Part shown: piece after piece, positions 1 to 11,386 of the stretch | How positions within the stretch are numbered: the stretch's first letter is position 1 | How the letters are laid out: every line of letters starts with the position of its first letter | NCBI GenBank assembly: GCA_036346225.1 | Contig: JARFIW010001258.1 | Location: 372,001-436,000 of the forward strand | Length of the DNA: 64,000 bases | DNA from: Platerodrilus igneus | Lineage: Eukaryota; Arthropoda; Insecta; Coleoptera; Lycidae | Direction of reading: 5' to 3' | Notes under the pieces: generated by a model | What the model was told of the DNA's origin: nothing | The model's database searches: none | The model's input: the letters and a program-made list of their open reading frames with translations, nothing else | Made by a program: the position numbers and the translations under genes

Positions 1-100
1 TGGCGGTGTTTTTATGCGTGCGCTGTCACACTCAAGTTAGCTAGTATAGACCTGTCAAGTAAACCTCAAACAAGTAATTAGTAGGGCCTAATTGTTAAAA

Positions 101-1042
101 ATGGTGTTAAGTACAGAGGAGAAAGTGTTTCTGGTAGAGCATTATTTTCGTTCATACGGAATCGGCCGACGTAATGGTGCAAGTTTGCTATACGTGTCTG
201 ATCAATTCACACAAAGGTTTAATAAACGTTCTCCAAGTAATGCTGTAATTTTGAAGGTTATTGAAAAGTTTAGAAATACAGGTAGTGTATTGTGCCAACG
301 AAAAGGAAACTCGGGGCGTCCCAGGACAGTTAACAACAACAATAACCATGAACGTGTTTTTGAGCAAATCTTAGAAAATCCGAAAGTCAGCCAGGCAAGG
401 ACAGCGTTACAACTTGATTTAAAAAGAACTTCCTTTCAAAGAATCCTGAAGGAGCTGGGTACATTTTCGTATGTGATTCAGGTACATCAACAACTACATC
501 CTCGGGATTATCGCAGTAGAGTGGAATATTGTGTCTGGTGTGCTGTTTCCGGACACGGAATCATTGGTCCGTACTTTATCGAAGAGAATGGTAGGCAAGT
601 CACACTTAATCAACAGAGGTACAGACAAATTTTAACACGATTTATCCCTGATCTACGTCAATTCTGTCGTGCACGTAACTTGGCATTTCGAAACCAATTT
701 TTTCAGCAGGACGGGGCAACTTGCCATACTGCTGCCGCAATTCGTCAATTTCTTCAAGAACATTTTCTAAGCAAATTCATATCACGATTTACTGACTTCC
801 CTTATCCTTCACATTCTCCAGACCTCACACCTCCAGACGCATACATTTGGGGCATGGCTAAAAATGCCGTTTTCAAACGGGCACCACAAACCATCGATGA
901 ATTAAAGGATGCCGTTAGAGTCTTCTTCGCAGCCCTGAGACAACCCTTATTCAATAACATGACCAGAAACTTAGAACATCGTTATGAAGTCTGTCTCGAA
1001 CGAGGAGGTGCACATTTAGAACATATAATAAAGTGTCAATAA
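101..1042 (+). CDS. DD41D-type mariner-like transposase with internal deletion
   Basis: Seen: an uninterrupted ORF of 313 codons. The frame is also open from a TTG at 92, but the first ATG is at 101. The N-terminus is a helix-turn-helix of the DUF4817 kind (residues about 1-75, with EEKVFLVEHYFRSYG and KFRNTGSV). The C-terminal half is a DDE_3-type catalytic region with QQDGATCH, SPDLTPPD and IWG. The second and third catalytic residues are 41 positions apart. The block normally carrying the first catalytic Asp is missing: about residue 143 jumps from DYRSRVEYC straight to VWCAVSGHG, a deletion of roughly 80 residues compared with the family (family length from memory). Inference: the protein cannot be a complete transposase but may still bind DNA. 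No TIR was found and the 5' end may lie outside the window. Family call is firm; activity is very unlikely. Confidence 0.85.
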   Translation: MVLSTEEKVFLVEHYFRSYGIGRRNGASLLYVSDQFTQRFNKRSPSNAVILKVIEKFRNTGSVLCQRKGNSGRPRTVNNNNNHERVFEQILENPKVSQARTALQLDLKRTSFQRILKELGTFSYVIQVHQQLHPRDYRSRVEYCVWCAVSGHGIIGPYFIEENGRQVTLNQQRYRQILTRFIPDLRQFCRARNLAFRNQFFQQDGATCHTAAAIRQFLQEHFLSKFISRFTDFPYPSHSPDLTPPDAYIWGMAKNAVFKRAPQTIDELKDAVRVFFAALRQPLFNNMTRNLEHRYEVCLERGGAHLEHIIKCQ

Positions 1043-1927
1043 TATGTATTTTTTAAATATACAAAACAATTACAATTTCAGTACTGTTTATTTCGGGCAA
1101 TACTGTAGTAGGGTCTTTAGTGAGGAACCAAACTAAAACATGTCTTCGAAAGAGGGCAGCAGCTTTTTTGGTACTTAGAGTGACAGTAATATAAATATAA
1201 TATAAATGCATAGGGGTCAGCATGTCATTTTAAGACACACTACTGCAAGGTGGATGGCAATGGGAAACCATCACATTTCCTTCCAAGTGCACAACGTACT
1301 TAAATTGTTATTAAAGATGATGGCATCCTCTGGGGAAAAATATAGTTTAGTTTTATTTATTTATTATATTTCATTTTCTATTACTTATCACTTTCACTAA
1401 ATTTCATCTACATAATAATTTGGGCTCAACTACTACAGTTAGCGCGTCGATTGTGGAAACCACACGTACGCTTTCGCTTCAGTATCTGTACCCTTTTTTA
1501 CATGCGCTTATTGACTTCTTGTGTTATGAAATATGCTTGTTTTAAAAAGTTTGTTTATTACAAACTGGTTTAATTTACACGCATTGATTATTTTCTTACG
1601 CAAACGCGTCTTGAAAGAAATTTTACTTTATGGCTGTCTGTCTTCAAATATGCAAAATTTGTATTTATTTTGAGCTTATAATGATTTTAAATGTTTTAAA
1701 AATGATTGACTTGCGTCCGCAATTATTTATTTTGATAAATGTGATCAAGTTATTACTGAATGTGCTTCCTTTAATTAAATGTAGCTTGTTATTGATTGAT
1801 ATACAAGGTGATTTGTATTTACTTTTACATAGTGAACGAATGATGTACATTTCATGATTTAAAAGTTTGATTTTCGTGATTTCTATGATATTTACATGAA
1901 ATATTCCTCCCATATGACCTTGTAAAC
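1043..1927. other. unassigned AT-rich stretch downstream of the transposase
   Basis: The first 150 bases are probably the 3' flank of the DD41D element. Past about 1200 I see no coding similarity, RNA fold or repeat shared with the rest of the window. Short open frames here (1206-1400, 1630-1857) look like chance. Confidence 0.4.
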
Positions 1928-3085
1928 CCAAACGACTATATACTTATAAGTTTGGACGTTCAATCCCTACACAAATATAGCTAAAGAATTAGTTTTAAAC
2001 AACGTTAGCAAAATATGGAACAAAATTGAACCAAATTGTATATTTTCAAAGATAATATTTTTAGAAATAATTGAATTTTTATTTGATAATTGTTATTTTC
2101 TTTTAATAATAAATGTTACACACAAATTTTTGGATGCCCTATGGGATCAAATCTATGTCCCATCTTAGCACTGATAGCGATGGACGAATTATTAGACATA
2201 GTTATTCTACAACTACCATTTTACCTACGTATTATAAAAAAATTTGTAGACGATTTAGTGACAGCTATTTCAAATAACAAAGTTGATAAAACTTTAGAAA
2301 TTTTCAATAGTTATAACAGCCATATCAAATTTACAATAGAAAGTGAATCTAATAGATCGATACCATTCTTAAATACTTTATTAATTAGAAACGGTAAAAA
2401 TAAAATTATTTTAGATTGGTACCAAAAACCTACACACTCAAATAGGTATTTAAATAATTTTCCTACATTCTTTCAAAACGAAAATGAATTTTATTTTTGC
2501 ATTGAAGAATAGAATTAAAGAGATATCACATCCTACTTTTTATAATAAAAATATCCAAAAGTTAAAACATATTTTAATAACTAACAATTATCCACCTTCA
2601 TTAATAACGAAATTATTATATAATTTCCAAATAAACATAAATACAAGCCATAACACCAATAATAATAACAATATCAATCCCGAAAGTAACCATATACACA
2701 AAACACTACCACACATAGAACACTTAACTCAAAAATTAATTCAGGTTTTAAAAATAATAATTTTAAATTTGCTAAAAGAAATATATCAACAATAAGTACT
2801 CTTTTCTCAAAATTAAAAGATAAAACTCCAAAACTCCAACAAAGAAACATTGTATATCAAATTAACTGTTTAGATTGCGATAATTTATACATTGGTCAAA
2901 CCTCACAATGCCTAAGCCAACATATAACACAACATAAAAGCGACATTAAAGTCAAGCCAAATCCCTGTGCTTTATTGCCACATTTATTTAATTTTAATCA
3001 TAAAATGGATTTTGAAAATCTTCAAATTTTAGAATTTGAAAAAGATAAACAGAAAAGATTGTTCTTAGAAAAGAACTTATATTAA
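1928..3085 (+). pseudogene. Penelope-like element: reverse transcriptase plus GIY-YIG endonuclease, broken
   Basis: Seen: from about 1930 the translation gives a reverse transcriptase motif A (SLDVQSL). It is followed by motif B (CPMGSNLCPILALIAMDEL, near 2136) and motif C (KKFVDDLV, near 2248), then a WYQKPTHSNRYL block. After frame breaks near 2500 and 2795 a GIY-YIG endonuclease follows at about 2850-3085 (INCLDCDNLYIGQTSQ, then QHKSDIKVKPNPC). RT followed by GIY-YIG is the diagnostic order of Penelope-like elements. The frame shifts at least three times and the N-terminal RT region is missing, so this is a 5'-truncated dead copy. The same endonuclease occurs twice more at 10.8-11.7 kb. 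In the intact family one polyprotein copies RNA at nicked DNA ends. Confidence 0.85.
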
Positions 3086-3760
3086 TGGCTTAAGTTCGAT
3101 TTATACGTTTTTACCTAATTTTAGACCAATAGTTGGTAAATAGTTAATGCAAGAATTGTTAGTACATAAACACATAACTCAAGTAACACTCACATGCATA
3201 TGTACACTCTTTCCCTTCTTTCTCTTTCTCTTTTTCTCTCACACACACACACACATACACACATTCACGCACGCACACACTCACCCACACACACGCACGC
3301 ACAACCGCACGCAAACACTGAAACCAACAAACATACACACAACACGAGTAAACATGCGCAAAAACATTCATACAAACAGAAATTCGCATGCACACATACA
3401 AAATCATACAATCCATCAATTTAAAAACAAAAATTATTTTTTTTTTACATTTTAATACTTTTACAAATTATACAATTTTAGAACTTCAAATAGCAATAAA
3501 ATCTAAAACTTTTATATACAAAACCCGCTAATTTGGATGTCAATTTCTTTTTCTCAATTTGTAAGTTATATTTATTTTATGTAAACTTTAGCCTAGTTAA
3601 CATTATTTTAGAAAAGCCTGTGATCAAGGATAAAATAAAGATCCCAAAATGTAGGCATTTAAAAAAGGGTTTACTTTTATTTACTTTTAAATCCTACCAG
3701 CTGACCTTAAACCCATAATTGAAGAATATTAATTATACTCATTGCAAGGTCATTATTCAA

Positions 3761-3762
<2 letters not shown>
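3086..3762 (+). mobile_element. 3' tail of the Penelope-like element, with CA-rich array
   Basis: Shares blocks with the tail of the second Penelope-like copy (11660-12359): a CA-rich simple repeat (here 3237-3310), a T-run, then GCCTGTGATCAAG and GCAAGGTCA near the end. Both tails stop at an (AT)n array, which defines the likely 3' terminus. The long frames across the CA repeat are artefacts of low complexity. Confidence 0.65.

Positions 3763-3794
<32 letters not shown>
3763..3794. repeat. (AT)n microsatellite
   Basis: About 16 AT units lying between the Penelope-like tail and the 3' end of a minus-strand solo LTR. Confidence 0.95.
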
Positions 3795-3796
<2 letters not shown>

Positions 3797-6023
3797 CTGT
3801 TAAACCTACAAAAAGCCTCACCAGAGTAAAAAAAAATATTTGAGCCTCTTGAATTGGGCACCAAGATTTGCTGTGATTCTCACCCTGTTGAATCTCTTCA
3901 GATAGTCGCCTTTTTACTCTTTCCGCCTCCGCTGCTCACCTAGTTAAAACTTTCATCCTCATTCATAAAAAAACAAACACATTCCTACCACAAACATCAA
4001 CGTTAACTCTATTTACATCAATATTCATAATACATTAAAATTTCAAAATTAAATTTCAGCATAAATTTCAGTATCATAAAATTTCAAGATTAAATTTGTC
4101 ATCATTTTAATTTGCATCCAGAATTAATGTCCTTGTAGGATGCCTACTAATTAATTTAACAATATTTGCAGACCTGAGTCTGAATAAAAGGGAGCATCTT
4201 CCACCCCTTTACGTTAATTAAACAGGTTAGTCTAATTGAGCTCAAAGACAGACCTAAATTTTTAGCATAATCAAGAACTTAAACTGCTAAATACTCCTTT
4301 TTACTTAAACAAGAAAATTTCACCTTAAAATTAAAATTTTGTTGTTTGTACAAATTCACTACTGTCCATTTTTTAGCAAACAAATTATAAAGTTATTCAA
4401 AACACACCAAGACATCAAAAATCGAACAACAAAGCATAAGTTACCTGAAGGTTAATGCACTCGTGGCTCCAATGTACATCGTCCTTTGTTAATCACACCA
4501 TTCCAACTGGGTTATGTTTACGGCTTCTGATTCTGAACGCTTTTAAAATTTTCTACACCACCATTCATCTAAAGTTGTTTCAGAGCTTCTCAGGAACTCA
4601 TCTAAGTATATCCAAAATCTTGTTTTGTGGATCCAATCACGATTACGAATAACATTTGACTATTAACACCTTCCAAAAATAGCAAAGAAATTCCTAATTC
4701 TTTCACGCTATACCCAAAACTGCCTACTTTTGTTTATTCATTTATCGTTAAAAAAATTTGATAATTGGTACAGTAATACTCGCAAATATAACTAGACTTT
4801 ATTACCTTGTATCTTCTTTTCTAAGTGCACTAATGCATAATAACTTGTATCGTAGCACGTAAAGAGCAAACTGTTTTAAAGTATTCAATAATCACAAAAT
4901 ATAAGAGCAAACTGTTTCAAGTATTCAATCAAAAATCTAAGAGCACTGTTTAAAGCATCGAATAAGCAAAAAATCTAAGAGAGAAAAACTGTTTAAAGTC
5001 CGGGTATATATAATGGTTAGCCTGCCCGTCGGTTTTGTCCCCACAACGGCCAGTTTTTAGAATTTTGCATTCTCTGTTCTCTTCTCGACAGTCCGGCACG
5101 CGATTCTACTAAATTTGCACACGCGACAGTTGAAAATCTAAGAAATTTTCCACACGGCACGCAACGCGTCTGCAAACAACTAATTAATTTTGTATAGAAA
5201 TCGTTACGTTTACACCTCTCATATCTGCATCCTATTTCCACCAATCGTTTCCTCGTGACGTTGCGCATTTTATCTGTCTTTTTCTAACTTGGCCTTAGTG
5301 GTGCAAATCGATACTCTTTACTATCGGCTATTTCAGTCCACGTGGATTCCTATGTTAATATAAACTACGGTTTATCCGACCGTTTGCAATATACGCAGAA
5401 TCTGCATGTTTATCAGCTCGAATTTATTAGAATTTGACATTTAAAAATACGCAGGTGTTCAATCGTAATAGTTTAAATAACACTTCTACGATTTGAATAT
5501 TATTGGGTTTTTAAAAGCTTTTATGCCTATTATACCTTAAAAATCGTCAATTAACTCCAATTAAAATAATAATGAATGGCATTGACTTCTACCCTTTAAT
5601 TTTTAGTTAATCCTAATTAAATATTAATTATTATTTGTACATTTTGTTTAATACTCGTTACTTAAAACTTGAATTAATTAATATAAATTTTGCACGTAAT
5701 TTCTATTTGTTTCTTTACTTGGAATAATTAAATTACATACAAGTTGAGCATTTTAATTCTGCTTCTTTTTATAGAAAGCGTCTAGTGAATAATTGAAATC
5801 CCTTATTTTTAATTAAACGAATAGATTTTTATGCTCCACGGTTTTTTTTAATAACGCGTATTATCTAATAAACGTCTATACAAACCCTACCTTCTAATTG
5901 AATGATTTAAATCTTTACACTAAGCATTTAATTACGCGTACTTTTTCCCAAAGCTTCCTTATACACGGTGATTAAAATTATTTGATGTAATTAATTAATT
6001 TTCTACCCTGGTCTAAATTTGAG

Positions 6024-6025
<2 letters not shown>
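3795..6025 (-). mobile_element. solo LTR, family 1 (minus strand)
   Basis: Read on the minus strand this 2.2-kb block begins TACTCAAATTTAGACCAGGG and ends AACAGCA. It aligns along its length with the LTRs at 12392-14536 and 17740-19879, with clear divergence. No internal region is present, so it is a solo LTR. Near its 3' end (plus coordinates about 3830-3890) it carries a degenerate primer-binding-site-like block (TTGGTGCCCAATTC), as the other family members do. (AT)n arrays flank both sides directly, consistent with integration into an AT microsatellite. It is more diverged than the paired LTRs, so older. Confidence 0.8.
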
Positions 6026-6074
<49 letters not shown>

Positions 6075-6090
6075 CATATATATATATAAA
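6026..6090. repeat. (TA)n microsatellite with TATG variants
   Basis: About 65 bases of TA repeats with a short TATG/TACA interruption. It separates the solo LTR from a MITE. Confidence 0.95.
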
Positions 6091-6345
6091 TATTTTAGAT
6101 AGCTAAGTTGATAAATACGAACGTATCACAGTTAATAAGATGAAATACTAACTTAGACTTTTATGCAAAACCCAAATGATTATTTCAAATCGAGCTAGTA
6201 ATTGAAAGATGGAAAAAATAGAATCTTGGACAGGACTTGAACCTGTATCTTAGTCCTTCTAAGACCATCCATTTATCAATTACGCCACCGAGACCGATGA
6301 CAATTGGAAAATTTACAAATCTAAATGAAATAGAGTACATAAGTC
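6091..6345 (+). repeat. tRNA-containing MITE, copy 1
   Basis: Begins with TTTTAGATAGCTAAGTTG, which is inverted relative to the far end of copies 2 and 3 (they end ...CTACCTA). The family thus has terminal inverted repeats of about 45 bp ending at TA arrays. The interior contains ATTAATAAGATGAAAT, TCAAATCGAGCTAGTAATTG and a minus-strand tRNA-like block. Similarity fades near 6345, so the right end is lost. Confidence 0.65.
6222..6295 (-). other. tRNA-like sequence inside MITE copy 1
   Basis: On the minus strand this 74-mer folds as a cloverleaf. The acceptor GGTCTCG pairs imperfectly with the 3' end. There is a 3-bp D stem (GCG). The anticodon stem TGGTC/GACTA closes a 7-base loop TTAGAAG, which would place AGA at the anticodon after U33. 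The T arm is ACAGG-TTCAAGT-CCTGT. Box A (TGGCGTAATTG) and box B (GGTTCAAGTCC) are both recognisable. Four copies in the window are embedded in the same MITE, so this is a repeat component rather than an ordinary tRNA gene. Confidence 0.6.
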
Positions 6346-8820
6346 AACTAATTATTTATGGAAGAGCACCGCATGTATATACAATTCATTTAAAATTTTA
6401 AAACGTTTTCCATAATTATAGTGTCGGAATTTGCATTTTTAAAGTCGATTTCTAGGTTAATTTTGCTTCATTTAAGAGTAATTGTAAATACCAATTACAG
6501 ATAGTAGGTGTAAGAAATGTAGATCCTTAATGAGTAGTGTAAACACATGCATCTCATTTAGATTAGGGTGTAGGTATAAGAGTCCGAAGGGTTTCAATTT
6601 TCTGTAGTGTAGAAGTCAATAATTTTAAGACCGTTATCAAGGAGGGTGAAGGATTTTCATGAAGTGACAGATATTCTAAGTGTAAACATTCTTTGCGTGC
6701 ATAGTTTATCATAATTTAGTGTATAACTTAAACTTTTGTATAAATTTAAAAGGTTTAATAATAGCAAAAGGGCTACAGTTATTACGGTTATTGGTTTTAA
6801 GAGGGAGCAGACAAATAAAACATTTCCAATAGAAGTTTATAACGTTGAAAACATTCTAGGTATTAATTTACGAAGCTTGAACATAATCGTCAAGGAATTC
6901 TAGCTAAACGCTTAAGATCGTTATAAACAAACGCAAACAACAACGTATTCGACGAATGGTGTTGAAGGTTAAATACAAGCAGGGATCGATATTAAATAAA
7001 GAGAGAGTATTTGAGCATGTATTAGAATGAGATAAAAATTATCATATGGTTAGATGTTAGTTGATTTTGAAACAACTGGGGGACAAAAAAAATGATAGAA
7101 GTTCGTAGATACAAGGGAGAGGCAGCGTATTTGGAAAGACGTCGATTTTAAAAGGTGGAGTACAAATGTTTTAGGAGTGGTTGACTTCAAGGACTGGTGT
7201 AACGTGCATATGATAAACAAAGATAGATTGTTTGACTACCGTATAGAAGGGGGATAGACGATAGTCAAGAAAGCGAAAATGTTAGTTAGGAATAGTCGTG
7301 ATTGTAAACAAGGAGTAAAAAAGGAAAGGAGATATTGAATACAGGTTAGACTAAGATATAAAAAACTGGTAGTAGGAATATAAAATATAAAAGGATACAA
7401 AGAAAGAAATAGAAAATTTTTGTATGTGAGTTAAAGCAAGACAACCTTAATTTGCGTATTATGAATGCGTGCTTTAGATGCTAGAACTTGTGTCAGTTAA
7501 GGCTAGGTTTCGGCGAATTTAATATCCGTTGTAAAACTATGATATAATTTCGTAGTAAATTGTTTATTTGTTTTGAAAAAATCTTAGATTTGAAGACGGT
7601 TGTTGCACAGCTGCCAGTTTTAAGTGGAAATATTAAAGGTTATCGGAGGGATTCCAGAATTAGCGGGTTGGAAGTTATTTATGAGCGTGTGGCTTGTGGA
7701 ATCGTGTTGGCCGTTTAATAAATTTACCAGGAAGGTTTAATTGTATGTGGTGGTGTGTTTTCAAAAATTACAACTATCAAGAGAGGCAGAATGTCTATAT
7801 AACCACTAAGAGGCAATGAGAGGCACTCTTTTTTTTACTTTTTATCCAAGCATCGAGTAATATTAGTAAACCAATTACGTAACAACTGATTTTAATTCAA
7901 GTTAACTAAAACATGCACAAGTTGGTGTATTGTTGTATAAGCAAATCAATAATTTTTATACAGTACATTTTGAGTATACGAAACTTGCTTCAGAACTGTA
8001 AGTAGAGATTGCTTGCTATTTTTGGTTGTTGGTGCAAGATAAGCACTTATATGAAGTAGTGGGTGTTAAATGGATCGATGTGGTAGTGTACTGAGGCTAG
8101 ATGGATCCGTAGATGAGATGTAAAGATCTGGAAGTACCGTAAATTGGTGGACGAGAGAATTGGGTAGCAGATTGTCGTCAGGAAGAGTATGATTCAACTT
8201 GGAGGTTGGTTTCTGAACGTGCAGTCATAGTCGAGAGCAGCATTATTGATGGTTTAGTTGCAGATCCATGTCAGGTGGTGCTTACCAGAAAACATTTTTA
8301 GTGAAACTTTATTATGTTGTGTGCATTTGGTGCGTTATGACAATTTATTGCCGAATATGCATAATTTTAGGAATATTAAAGACAAAAGAGTTTACTTTTG
8401 AACTTTTATATAGTACTTTTAACCATATTCTTATATAAACATTTATATTTATAAAATAATTTTTCAGTATCTGTTTATGTAAAAAGTAAAAGGGTCTGTT
8501 GGTGATTTTCAGTGCAAAAATTAGCACATGTGTCTAAAAAGAGTTTTTACTATGAGCTCATATTAGACCTGGGGTTAAAGTAATGGTATGGTTAAGCCCA
8601 GTTACTTTACTGAGTTTATTGATGAGTAAAGTTATATTACAAATATTGGATTGAAAATGAATTATTGTAAAACGAGAATGAATGTAATTTAATCTATGTG
8701 TGAAATAATAATAAGATAAAGATTTTTTTGTATAGAATTTTCTGTTGGAATAAATTGTGGTGAATGTTTGGTAGTCGAGTATTCTTTCTTAGAATAATAG
8801 GGTAGTAGTTCAGTTCAGCT
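6346..8820. other. unassigned AT-rich, partly purine-rich stretch
   Basis: No ORF of note, no repeat matching the rest of the window, no RNA fold recognised. Around 6990-7040 the plus strand reads faintly like a DD41D transposase segment (ERVFEHVLE), but the similarity is too short and stop-ridden to annotate. Confidence 0.4.
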
Positions 8821-8835
8821 GAGCAGCGGGGGAAA

Positions 8836-9018
8836 ATTCCCTGATGAAGCAGCAGTTTTAAATATAGCAAAAAAAAAGCTTGAAGGATTTTGGCGTCTAA
8901 ATGGAAGATCTTCATCAAGAAGTGAGCAGCAGTTCTTATGTCAACTCTAAGTGGAGCTTTGGACCAGGTAAGCTTCAGAGCATTGATGTCGTCCAATTTG
9001 TGGGACCTTTGCACAGCA

Positions 9019-9101
<83 letters not shown>

Positions 9102-9329
9102 AATAACTGTCAATCATTTTTCATTTTAATTTCAATTACTTGTTTTAATGCTTGAAGTAATTTACATCTATATATTTATATATTTTCTGCTATTTCCATT
9201 CTTTTATAGCTTTTGGAAAAGGCACAAAGTATGTGCCAAAACGTCAAATTGAAATAAAACTATTTCAAATTAATCATCTATTTTAATTATTTTGGACTAT
9301 TTACCCAAGAAAATTAAACAACCTTTTAC

Positions 9330-9333
<4 letters not shown>
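8836..9333 (+). other. possible Penelope-like terminal region with hammerhead-like hairpins
   Basis: Two short motifs suggest the ribozyme-bearing terminus of a Penelope-like element. The first is CCTGATGAAG near 8840. The second is a perfect 6-bp hairpin GGCACA-AAGTA-TGTGCC at 9221-9237 followed by AAAACGTC; in hammerhead ribozymes CUGAUGA, stem II and GAAAC follow in this order. The first core element before the second hairpin is degenerate, so any ribozyme is probably dead. A compound (AC)n(AT)n array lies at 9021-9100. No protein similarity is present. Confidence 0.35.
9021..9100. repeat. compound (AC)n(AT)n microsatellite
   Basis: About 20 AC units followed directly by about 16 AT units. 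Confidence 0.95.

Positions 9334-9370
<37 letters not shown>
9334..9370. repeat. (TA)n microsatellite
   Basis: About 18 TA units at the left boundary of MITE copy 2. Confidence 0.95.
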
Positions 9371-9371
<1 letters not shown>

Positions 9372-9700
9372 GTATTACAATTAATAAGATGAAGTAATAA
9401 CTTAGACTTTTATGCAAAGCTCAAATGATCATTTCAAATCGAGCTAGTAATTGAAAGAAGGAAAATATAAGGTCTTGGACAGGATTTGAACCTGCATCCG
9501 TCTTGCCGGGACTGTATGTTTACTAATTACGCTACCGAGACCGATGACTATAATCGGGAAATTTACTAATCTAAATCGTGTACAGAACTATACATAAACC
9601 TAACTTTCAATTACTTTTAGCATTTTTGTCAATCATATCTCACATTGTCAATTTTTTTAAGTCAATACGTTAGTATTTACCTTGTGTATAAAACTACCTA
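9371..9700 (+). repeat. tRNA-containing MITE, copy 2
   Basis: 330-bp unit starting CGTATTACAATTAATAAG and ending GTGTATAAAACTACCTA, flanked on both sides by TA arrays. It is nearly identical to copy 3 (19919-20247). The left terminus keeps only CGTAT of the inverted repeat; the outer 40 bases seem replaced by the TA array. It encodes no protein. Confidence 0.7.
9471..9542 (-). other. tRNA-like sequence inside MITE copy 2
   Basis: Minus-strand 72-mer with a 6/7-bp acceptor stem (GGTCTCG...CAAGACC), box A TAGCGTAATTAG, and a perfect T arm (GCAGG-TTCAAAT-CCTGT) containing box B GGTTCAAATCC. The anticodon loop CCGGCAA lacks U33. Differences from copy 1 are concentrated in the D and anticodon arms. 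Confidence 0.6.
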
Positions 9701-9707
9701 ATATATA

Positions 9708-9740
<33 letters not shown>
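9701..9740. repeat. (AT)n microsatellite
   Basis: TA/AT array with one TTT interruption, between MITE copy 2 and a family-1 LTR. Confidence 0.95.
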
Positions 9741-9742
<2 letters not shown>

Positions 9743-10808
9743 CTCATATTTAGACCAGGGTAGAAAATTAAATAATCACATCAAATAATTTTAATCACCG
9801 TGTAGAAGCTTTGGGAAAAGGTACGCGTTATTAAAATGCTGCTCAACGTATAATTTAATTATTCCGAGTAAAGAAACAAATGGAAATTACGTGCAAAATT
9901 TATATTAATCAACTCAATTTTAAGTAACCGGTATTAAACAAAATGTACAAATAATAATTAATATTTGATTAGGAGTCACTAAAAATTAAAGGGTATTATT
10001 TTTAATTGGAGTTAATGGAACCATTAGTAACATATAATATGTATAAAAGCTTTTGAAAACCCAATAATAGTCAAATCGTAGAAGGGTTATTTAAAATGTT
10101 ACGATTTAACACACCTGCGTATTTTTAAAAGGCAATTTCAGTTTAATATGTATAGACAAACATGTCGATTCTACGGATATTGGAAACGGTCGGATGCTTT
10201 AGCACGAAATTCTGCAGATAACAAATGGTTACAGAGAATCTTGGAGAAACCGTCGCTTAATAGTCACGGGAAGGCGAGATACGGGGTTATTTAACCCAGA
10301 TAAGAATACACGTGGATTGAAAATAATCGATAATAAAGAATATCAATTTGCACCAATAAGAACAGGTTAAATAGAAATGGATAATATGCGCAAGACAGAG
10401 ACGCATATAGTAAAAGGCGTGAGTTGAGCAACGTCACTGGGTTGCGATTGGTTGAAAATAAGAGGCAAACTTGAGAGGTAAAAATAACATTTCTGTATAA
10501 AAATTAATTAGTTATTTCCAGACGTTGCGTGCCGTGTGAGAATTTCTCAGATTTTCAACTGGCGCGTGTGCAAGTTTTGTAGAACCGACGCACAGGCGGT
10601 CGAGATGGGAACATAGAATGACGAAATTCTAGAAACTGGCCGTTTTGGGGACAAGACCGACAGACAGGCTAACCACTATTTAAACCCGTGTTGATAGGAG
10701 TGGGGCTCTCTTAGATTTTCGACTTGATTTAATGCGTTAAACAGTGCTTTTTAATTTTCCGATTTTGATTAAATAATTTAAACAGTTTGCTCGTATATTT
10801 TGGTGATT
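9741..10808 (+). mobile_element. truncated family-1 LTR
   Basis: Starts TACTCATATTTAGACCAGGG right after a TA array, like the LTR starts at 12392 and 17740. It can be followed to TGCTCGTATATTTTGGTGATT, matching LTR position about 13465. There the sequence switches abruptly to the 3' end of a minus-strand Penelope-like fragment, so the distal half of the LTR is missing. It contains extra small indels relative to the paired LTRs. Confidence 0.75.
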
Positions 10809-11386
10809 TTGTTCCACTTTTAATAGTTTTGGATTTGAAAAGTCCATTTTGTGATTTTGGTTAAGGGTGTGAGTTGTTAATGCACAAGCTTTTGGTTTTA
10901 CTCGAATGTCACTTTTGTGTTGGGTAATTCTTTGACCAATATTTTGTGACGTTTGGCCTATGTAACACTGATCACAATCTAAACAGTTAATTTTGTAGAT
11001 GGCATTTCTTTGAAGTTTGACTGGTGTCGCATCTTTAAGTTTGGAGTGTAGATTTCTTATTGTTAGTAAATTCTTTTTGGCAATTTTGACATTTAAGTTT
11101 TTGAATACTTTGCTTAATTTAGTAGTTAAATTTTGAATAAATGGTATGGGTGTATAAATTTGGGGTGTACTGGATTTTGGTGTATTGTGATTATTTTTTG
11201 TTGATGTTGTTCTGTGATTATATAGAAGTTTCTTGATCAATGTTTTTGGATAATTGTTATCTAATAATATGTTTTCCAAAAGTAATAAATTTTTTGTATG
11301 TAGAGAAGTGTGTGATAGCCTTTTGACCCTGTTTTTGAATTCTAATATAAAGTTTGTTTTCATGCTAAAGGGATGATTTGATTTAT
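10808..11386 (-). pseudogene. Penelope-like fragment: RT C-terminus plus GIY-YIG endonuclease
   Basis: Minus-strand frame open from about 11386 to 10808. Its upstream end reads YKSNHPFS, the RT/endonuclease linker. The first ATG is at 11363. The GIY-YIG domain follows (INCLDCDQCYIGQTSQN, then QHKSDIRVKP, HTLNQNHKMDF, near 11000-10830). The frame runs into the adjoining LTR (to 10737), so the last 24 codons are not family sequence. The finger and palm of the RT are absent, so it is 5'-truncated. It stands head to head with a second copy of the same segment starting at 11387. Confidence 0.8.

Noticed and set aside
3147..3455. Open frames of 76-102 codons on both strands across the CA-rich tail
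   Set aside because: Simple CA repeat has no stops in several frames; composition explains them.
6990..7040. Faint similarity to a DD41D transposase (ERVFEHVLE)
   Set aside because: Only about nine residues, followed by stops; chance cannot be excluded in AT-rich DNA.
8694..9155. Frames of 84 and 139 codons around 8.7-9.15 kb
   Set aside because: They run through the (AC)n(AT)n array and show no protein family similarity.
9471..9542. Functional tRNA gene
   Set aside because: Four near copies in the same repeat, a mismatch in the acceptor stem and no U33 in three of four copies; treated as a repeat component.
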